From: a bacterium | Lineage (GTDB): Bacteria; Patescibacteriota; Patescibacteriia; UBA1558; GWA2-36-10 | Assembly (NCBI GenBank): GCA_030690875.1 | Contig: JAUYFP010000025.1 | Coordinates: 1 to 11,194 of the forward strand | Direction: 5' to 3' | DNA length: 11,194 nucleotides | In this document: positions 6,843 through 11,194 of the stretch, piece after piece | Position numbering within the stretch: the stretch's first letter is position 1 | How the letters are laid out: the number at the start of each line of letters is the position of its first letter | Translations under genes and position numbers: made by a program | The notes under the pieces: model-generated | The model's database searches: none | What the model was told of the DNA's origin: nothing | The model's input: the letters and a program-made list of their open reading frames with translations, nothing else

Positions 6843-7310
6843 ATGCAGAGAAAAGGAATATCAATTATTGAGATTATTATTACTATTTCCATTGTCAGTA
6901 TTTTGACGGGAATGGGCATGGCCGCTTATTTGAGCTGGCAAAAGCAGGCAAGGCTTGTAGATAATAGCGATGCTATAAAAAGCGCTTTGGTCAGAGCTCA
7001 ACAATTGGCTACCGCGGCCGCCAGCAGTACGGACTGGGGTCTTCATTTGGAACTTGACCGCTATGTTTTATTTTCCGGCAGTTTTTATAGTGTAGACGAT
7101 GCCAATAACTCATCTTGGAATCTCTCGGGGGTGGAAATAAATGATCCAGAGCTGAGTTTTACTGACGGAGCTGGCGGCCGGACCGCTGATGTTGTATTTC
7201 ATAAATTTACCGGACTCACTTCAAATACCGGAACAATAGATATCATCTCCAATGCGGATCCGACTATTGGTCGGGATATAGAGGTTTTTGCCTCTGGTAA
7301 AATAGACTAA
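6843..7310 (+). CDS. Prepilin-like minor pilin, FimT/GspH type
   Basis: The start is set at ATG 6843, which places a type III (prepilin) signal at once: MQRKG|ISIIEIIITISIVSIL, with the peptidase site after Gly5 and Glu at +5. An in-frame TTG six bases earlier is less likely. The 155-residue protein has the single N-terminal helix and then a beta-rich head. ALVRAQQLATAA (47-58), RYVLFSGSFYS (73-83), VVFHKFTGLTS (117-127) and RDIEVFASGKID (144-155) align with the pattern of FimT/GspH minor pseudopilins. Its place at the head of four pilin-like genes, as in the fimT-pilV-pilW-pilX or gspH-I-J-K order, supports this. Major pilin is the alternative, but the GspH-like head argues against it. It would be an inner component of a priming or tip complex. 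It follows pilC by 21 bases, without a Shine-Dalgarno. Confidence 0.85.
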   Translation: MQRKGISIIEIIITISIVSILTGMGMAAYLSWQKQARLVDNSDAIKSALVRAQQLATAAASSTDWGLHLELDRYVLFSGSFYSVDDANNSSWNLSGVEINDPELSFTDGAGGRTADVVFHKFTGLTSNTGTIDIISNADPTIGRDIEVFASGKID

Positions 7311-7324
7311 ATGATAATTTAAAA

Positions 7325-9214
7325 ATGCAGAGAAAAGGTTTTTCAATCATAGAACTTTTGGTGGCTATTTCTTTTGTTAGCGCAATTATACTTTTGATTT
7401 TGACCTTGGGTTCTTTTAATAGCCGAATTTTAAAATATAATGAAGACCGGACAACAGCGGTGTTTTATGCTTCCGAAGCAATTGAAGCGCTAAAAATGTT
7501 TTCTTGGGACGAACTCATTGTTAATAATAATCATAGTATTACTTTTAATACCGACCATTGGGAGCTCGGCGCTGGCGATCAGTTACTGGCTGGTAGATAC
7601 ACCAGAGCTATCAATGTCGCTAGCGTCAATAGAGAAAGTTCCAGCAATGGGCAAGTTTACGGAGCAATGGTGTCTTCTGGTGGCTATCTTGATCCGGACA
7701 CTAAAAAAATCACCGTAACCATGACCTGGAATTTATTAGGTAATAGCCAGACTGAGGAAATAGTTACTTATTTTCATCGTTGGCAAGCAGGTCGTTGGAA
7801 ACAGACTGATTGGGAAGGTGGCGCAGGGCAAATAAATTGGTCAAGTGTTAATAAATTTTTCAGCAGTGATTCGGGCATTGATGTGTCAATACCAGGGGTT
7901 GTTACTCTTCAGGCGGGTTTTTTGGATTGGAGCCAGGCTACGACTACGGCTACTTTTGATTCGCCTGGAAATTTTGATGATAATGATGTTTATGAGGTTG
8001 ACGGCATTGCTTATTTAGTTACCGAGGACAATCCCCAAGGCTCAGAATTTTATGTATTAGATGTTAGTGATATCTATAATCCTTGGCAAAAAGCTTCTTT
8101 AAATATAGGTTCGGCTGTTAGTTCGGTAGTAGTCAGTGGCGAATATGCTTATATTGCCACCGCTGATAATTATGCTGAATTTAAAGTAGTATCTATAGCT
8201 GACAAAAATAATCCTCAGGTGGTAGCTGCTCTTGATCTGCCCGGAAACGATGATGCTTTAGATGTAGCGGTTGATAATACCGAGGCTTATATTATTCAAG
8301 GCAGTAATTTGTATTCTTTCAGTATTCTTGATCCCACAAATCCCCAACCGCTTGACAATATCAGTGTTGATGAGTTGGCCATTGAAATTTCTTTGTCGGG
8401 CGATTATATTTATTTGGCCACGCAGAATCCTGATGGCGAGCTCCAAATAGTAGAAGTCACCAATCCAGCTAATCTTGGTGTGGCGGGGCAATATAGTTTG
8501 CCTGGCAATTTAAAGGGCACTGATATTTTTGTCAGGGGGAATAGAGCGTTCATTTCCACTCAAAATAATGGTGATGGTGACGAATTTTTTGTCTTAGAAG
8601 TCAGCGATCCAGCTAATATAGTTTTTTTGGGTAGTTATGGCGTTGACGAGAGTGTTTATTCCATAGCTATTATTGGTCCCTATGCCTTGGTAGGAACAAA
8701 TTTACTCAATGATGAGTTAATAGTCTTGGATGTTAGTTTTCCAGAGACTATTAATCTTGTTTCGGGATTTGATTTAACTGGTTATGTTTTAGGCATGTCA
8801 GCTAATTGTTCAGTAATTTATGCGGCCACTTCTGGAAATCAAGGGGAATTTTTTATTATATCCACAGAGGTTTTCGATTGTGATTATGCTGATGCCGGAA
8901 TTTTGGAGTCGTCAACCTTTGACACTGGCAGTTCGCAGGTATCCTATAATTGGATTGCTTGGACGGCTTCGGAGCCCTCTCAAACTGATATCAAATTCAA
9001 GATAGCCACTAGTGATAATATTGACGGTCCTTGGAATTTTGTCGGACCTGACGGCACAAGTGCAACTTATTACAACACAGCGGCGCAGGAATTTATAAAT
9101 TATACTTATCATCTAAATCAGAGGTATTTGCGTTATCAATTATTTTTGGATAGTCAATCAGCTTGGCAGATTCCTATATTGGAGGACATTACTATTAGTT
9201 ATTCAACTTGGTGA
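7325..9214 (+). CDS. PilV/GspI-like minor pilin fused to an LVIVD beta-propeller and a beta-rich C-terminal domain
   Basis: This 629-residue protein is far larger than ordinary minor pilins (about 120-200 residues). Residues 1-33 are a prepilin signal and helix: MQRKG|FSIIELLVAISFVSAI, with Glu at +5. The continuation FYASEAIEALKMFSWDEL (47-64) is like PilV/GspI-type proteins. A beta-rich head runs to about 150, then a linker with TDWEGGAGQINW (161-172) typical of surface proteins in these genomes. From about 221 to 516 there are about seven repeats of 32-45 residues, each with a VxGxYAYIAT-like strand, a VLDVSDP-like strand and a turn: an LVIVD-type beta-propeller. Two cysteines in the last blade (C495, C519) could form a disulfide. 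The last 100 residues (WTASEPSQTDIKFKIATSD...YLRYQLFLDS...LEDITISY) form another domain of sandwich type. The function is probably an adhesive or sensing head at the pilus tip, by analogy with PilY1. Its TGA overlaps the next ATG. Confidence 0.9.
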   Translation: MQRKGFSIIELLVAISFVSAIILLILTLGSFNSRILKYNEDRTTAVFYASEAIEALKMFSWDELIVNNNHSITFNTDHWELGAGDQLLAGRYTRAINVASVNRESSSNGQVYGAMVSSGGYLDPDTKKITVTMTWNLLGNSQTEEIVTYFHRWQAGRWKQTDWEGGAGQINWSSVNKFFSSDSGIDVSIPGVVTLQAGFLDWSQATTTATFDSPGNFDDNDVYEVDGIAYLVTEDNPQGSEFYVLDVSDIYNPWQKASLNIGSAVSSVVVSGEYAYIATADNYAEFKVVSIADKNNPQVVAALDLPGNDDALDVAVDNTEAYIIQGSNLYSFSILDPTNPQPLDNISVDELAIEISLSGDYIYLATQNPDGELQIVEVTNPANLGVAGQYSLPGNLKGTDIFVRGNRAFISTQNNGDGDEFFVLEVSDPANIVFLGSYGVDESVYSIAIIGPYALVGTNLLNDELIVLDVSFPETINLVSGFDLTGYVLGMSANCSVIYAATSGNQGEFFIISTEVFDCDYADAGILESSTFDTGSSQVSYNWIAWTASEPSQTDIKFKIATSDNIDGPWNFVGPDGTSATYYNTAAQEFINYTYHLNQRYLRYQLFLDSQSAWQIPILEDITISYSTW

Positions 9215-9756
9215 TGAAAAGATTAAAAAAACAAAAAATAAATTCAGCTGGCTTTACTTTTGTGGAAACAATAGTCTATATTTTTGTGATGACCATAATT
9301 TTAATGACAATATCCAGTTTATTATTGAGCGCTTTTAATGCCAGAAAACAATCAGTGGCCTCTTATTTAATATACAATGATGCTAGATTTATGGCCAATT
9401 TTTTAAACAACAGAATTCATAATGTTGGCTTAATAGAAGATGAGGCTTTGCCATCAGAATATTTATTTTATAATTTGCCGGATACTAGATTTGATCTGAT
9501 TTTAGATAATAATAATTTGCTTTATCGGGAAACTATTGACACTGGGAGCGGTTTTCCCGATCAGTCCAGCGCAGTAGTTACGACTTTAAATAACCAGTCA
9601 GTTAGAGTAGAAAGTTTTGCTTTGACGGCCGTGGCTGATGGTGAAGGTAATGCTAATCAAGGTATAAAAATAGACTTGCTTTTAGCTACGGGCCAGCCAA
9701 GCGATACTTTTGCATATAAAGAAAGAGCCTTTAGTTTTTACATTAGTTTGCGTTAA
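9214..9756 (+). CDS. PilW/GspJ-like minor pilin
   Basis: The ATG at 9214 shares its A with the TGA of the previous gene (ATG overlaps TGA by one base), suggesting translational coupling, so I prefer it to the in-frame TTG/GTG just upstream. The 180-residue product has a prepilin signal NSAG|FTFVETIVYIFVMTII with Glu at +5, a hydrophobic N-terminal helix, then SLLLSAFNARKQSVASYLIYNDARFMANFLNNRIHN. This long helix followed by a short beta-rich head (about 80-180) is the PilW/GspJ pattern. It would join the minor pilin complex that primes pilus assembly and carries the tip proteins. It has no cysteines, unlike its downstream neighbour. Exact subtype is inferred from order and the N-terminal region; other minor pilins are possible. 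Confidence 0.88.
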   Translation: MKRLKKQKINSAGFTFVETIVYIFVMTIILMTISSLLLSAFNARKQSVASYLIYNDARFMANFLNNRIHNVGLIEDEALPSEYLFYNLPDTRFDLILDNNNLLYRETIDTGSGFPDQSSAVVTTLNNQSVRVESFALTAVADGEGNANQGIKIDLLLATGQPSDTFAYKERAFSFYISLR

Positions 9757-9759
9757 TTT

Positions 9760-10713
9760 ATGTTTGAGGAAATTAAAAAATCACAGCAAGGCGCGGCCGC
9801 TCTGGTATCAGCAATGATAATTTCTTTTGCTTTGTTTTCTTTAGTTTTATCAATTTTGGCCGTATCTTTGAATATGAAAGAAAGCACTAGTTCTTTTGGC
9901 GAATCAATTCGCAATTTTTACGCGGCTGAGGCCGGAGTGGGGGAAACGCTTTATCAGCTCAAAAAAGAACACAATAATTTTAGCTTTGATAATTTTATGG
10001 TTGGCAATGTTGAAGTCCTTGGCCAGTTTGTAGATTTGCCAGGACTTTGCTTGCCAATACCAGAATGCCAATTTTTGCCGGGTTCTGGCTGGTGGGGTGA
10101 ATATTTTAACTATTCAGTTACTCATCCGGATATGGATGTTGATCCTTATCCCGGTCCAACACCAACACCGACTGAGCATGATTGGTATGATGATACTTAT
10201 AAAATTTATGAGCAAATAGACGCCAATTTAAATTTTCCAAGTAGTGGCTGGTTTCCTTATGACGGCACAGTATGGGAATATAAAGAGGGTTTTCCTCATG
10301 ATTATCATTTTGGCATGCACTGGCGAGCAAAAGTAACAGCACCTAGTAGTGGCGATTACGCCTATACTTTGGCTTCTGATGATGATAGTTGGGTTTTGCG
10401 TAGTGGAATCGTAGTAGTTAATAATAGTGGAACGCATGCCGCTTTTGTGAAAACAGGAACTATTTTTTTGAGCGTTGGGGATAATATTATAGAAGTTTAT
10501 TTTGCTGAAAGACACGATGTTGAATCGGGATTTAATTTTCGTTTCAATGATACTAATTTAATCATCACTCCTTGGCCGGAAGGTTGTGGGGATGATTTGG
10601 AGTGTAATTCCAATATTGAAGCCAATGCCAGTAGTACTCGGGCTTGGCGAAAAGCCCGCTATACCTGTAATCAGGATGTGGCCAATTGCGCTTGGAGCGA
10701 GCTGATACCTTAA
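9760..10713 (+). CDS. PilX/GspK-like minor pilin with a PA14/fibro-slime domain
   Basis: This 317-residue protein starts MFEEIKKSQQG|AAALVSAMIISFALFSLVLS. It has the Gly before a hydrophobic helix but lacks Glu at +5, as in GspK and some PilX proteins, which cap the fibre. IRNFYAAEAGVGETLYQLKKE (50-70) matches the PilX-type N-terminal pattern. Residues about 109-270 form an inserted PA14/fibro-slime-like domain: WWGEYFN, FGMHWRAKVTAPSSGDYAYTL, then DDDSW (207-211), HA (226-227), FAERH (248-252) and SGFNF. A proline-rich PYPGPTPTPT stretch (129-138) lies within its first part. Cysteines fall in three pairs: C97/C103, C276/C282 and C303/C310. The predicted role is a carbohydrate-binding or surface-binding tip component. 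It overlaps nothing and follows the PilW-like gene by three bases. The stop codon falls in the inverted repeat that ends the operon. Confidence 0.88.
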   Translation: MFEEIKKSQQGAAALVSAMIISFALFSLVLSILAVSLNMKESTSSFGESIRNFYAAEAGVGETLYQLKKEHNNFSFDNFMVGNVEVLGQFVDLPGLCLPIPECQFLPGSGWWGEYFNYSVTHPDMDVDPYPGPTPTPTEHDWYDDTYKIYEQIDANLNFPSSGWFPYDGTVWEYKEGFPHDYHFGMHWRAKVTAPSSGDYAYTLASDDDSWVLRSGIVVVNNSGTHAAFVKTGTIFLSVGDNIIEVYFAERHDVESGFNFRFNDTNLIITPWPEGCGDDLECNSNIEANASSTRAWRKARYTCNQDVANCAWSELIP

Positions 10714-10737
10714 CCTTCGAGGTTGACCTCGAAGGTT
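10712..10737. terminator. 12-bp inverted repeat at the end of the pilus operon
   Basis: AACCTTCGAGGT (10712-10723) and ACCTCGAAGGTT (10726-10737) are perfect inverted copies with only TG between them, giving an 11-bp stem with a TTGA loop. It begins in the stop codon of the PilX-like gene. A T-run is missing (GGTTGACA follows), so termination may be partial or another role is possible. Confidence 0.6.
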
Positions 10738-10739
10738 GG

Positions 10740-10768
10740 TTGACAAAAATTTGGCTAAGGCTAATAAT
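10740..10768 (+). promoter_or_regulatory. Promoter of the lipoprotein gene
   Basis: A consensus -35 TTGACA (10740-10745) is followed at 17 bp by AATAAT (10763-10768), five of six -10 matches. Transcription from about 10775 leaves a leader of about 24 nt before the ATG at 10799, without a Shine-Dalgarno. It lies directly after the operon-ending hairpin. Confidence 0.7.
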
Positions 10769-10798
10769 GTTATTAACTAATCAGCTAATATTTTGTTT

Positions 10799-11194
10799 AT
10801 GAAAATCATTAAAAAATATCTAAATTTGGGCTTTTTTGCCTTATTTTTATTGTTAATTTTATCTGCTTGCAGTATTGGCAATCAGGGGTCTCTTAATGAG
10901 AATGAAAATTCTTTGCCGCTTAATGAGAATGTAAGCAATGAGCAGAGCGATGAACAGCTAATTGGTGGTGACAAAGACGAATATGGTTGTTTGATAGCCG
11001 CCGGTTACAGCTGGTGCGAGCCAAAACAGAAATGTTTGCGAACTTGGGAAGAGGAATGTATCACCAGTGTCTCGCAAAATAATTTGCCTAAGCAATTTGC
11101 CAGCATAGCTGATTCTGTCAGCTGGGTAGTTTATCAAAACGAAGAATTTGATTATAGCGTTACTTATCCGGATATTGCCAATGTGGCTGGCGAT
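10799..11194 (+). CDS. Lipoprotein with a cysteine-rich motif (3' partial)
   Basis: The ATG at 10799 opens a frame that stays open to the window end (132 codons seen). It starts with a lipoprotein signal peptide: KIIKKY, a hydrophobic core, then lipobox LSAC with the lipidated Cys at residue 24. An Asn/Glu-rich linker follows (SLNENENSLPLNENVSNEQSDEQ region, about 30-53), typical of exported lipoproteins. Next comes a GGDKDEYGCLIAAGYSWCEPKQKCLRTWEEEC-type segment (about 56-88) with four cysteines; split into pieces, the recognisable parts are YGCLIAAGYSWCEPKQKC and LRTWEEEC. I recall this motif in many CPR and archaeal exported proteins, with no known function. The tail, FDYSVTYPDIANV, looks like the start of a further beta-rich domain cut off by the window end. 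It is separately promoted, so it may not belong to the pilus operon. Confidence 0.85.
   Translation, partial: MKIIKKYLNLGFFALFLLLILSACSIGNQGSLNENENSLPLNENVSNEQSDEQLIGGDKDEYGCLIAAGYSWCEPKQKCLRTWEEECITSVSQNNLPKQFASIADSVSWVVYQNEEFDYSVTYPDIANVAGD

Noticed and set aside
7518..7718. Alternate-frame open stretch inside the PilV-like gene
   Set aside because: It lies wholly within a well supported coding sequence and has no own start context or motif.
9208..9213. TTG and GTG starts for the PilW-like protein
   Set aside because: The ATG at 9214 overlaps the upstream TGA by one base, a common coupling arrangement, and gives the same prepilin signal.
9212..9214. Possible UGA recoding (glycine code of some CPR lineages)
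   Set aside because: All conserved proteins here are complete without in-frame TGA, and TGA serves as the stop of the PilV-like gene exactly at the next start. Read-through would add only four residues, so this one site is not proof, but nothing calls for recoding.

Overview
The window is an AT-rich bacterial segment that reads with the standard code. It most likely comes from a Patescibacteria/CPR-type genome. That placement is an inference from the gene content: small lysine-rich proteins, a type IV pilus locus with oversized minor pilins, a short secreted protein of a type I associate with CPR genomes, a DoxX-like membrane protein, and no clear Shine-Dalgarno sites. No marker gene in the window proves it.

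Left part (1-3672). The window opens inside a three-segment membrane protein with an outward-facing C-terminal domain. A small secreted protein with a Met/Gly-rich tail follows. A hairpin with an A-tract on one side and a T-tract on the other (1253-1292) separates that pair from a convergent DoxX-family membrane protein on the minus strand. Divergent from doxX, an extended -10 promoter drives a classical short-chain dehydrogenase. This is followed on the same strand by a small two-to-three-segment membrane protein and a YbaK/EbsC-type aminoacyl-tRNA deacylase with lysine-rich ends. A GC-rich 14-bp stem-loop closes this block.

Right part (3777-10737). An extended -10 promoter starts a compact type IV pilus operon. 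It encodes the assembly ATPase PilB, the platform protein PilC, and four prepilin-like proteins whose order and features match the minor (pseudo)pilin series FimT/GspH, PilV/GspI, PilW/GspJ and PilX/GspK. Two of these carry large added domains. The PilV-like protein carries an LVIVD-type beta-propeller plus a C-terminal beta-rich domain. The PilX-like protein carries a PA14/fibro-slime-like domain and three cysteine pairs. No retraction ATPase (PilT), alignment proteins (PilM/N/O), prepilin peptidase (PilD) or obvious major pilin is present, so those must lie elsewhere. The most interesting reading is that the adhesive functions usually held by a separate tip protein such as PilY1 are here built into the minor pilins.

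End (10740-11194). After a 12-bp inverted repeat, a new TTGACA promoter precedes a lipoprotein gene that runs off the window. It has a cysteine-rich motif and an Asn/Glu-rich linker.
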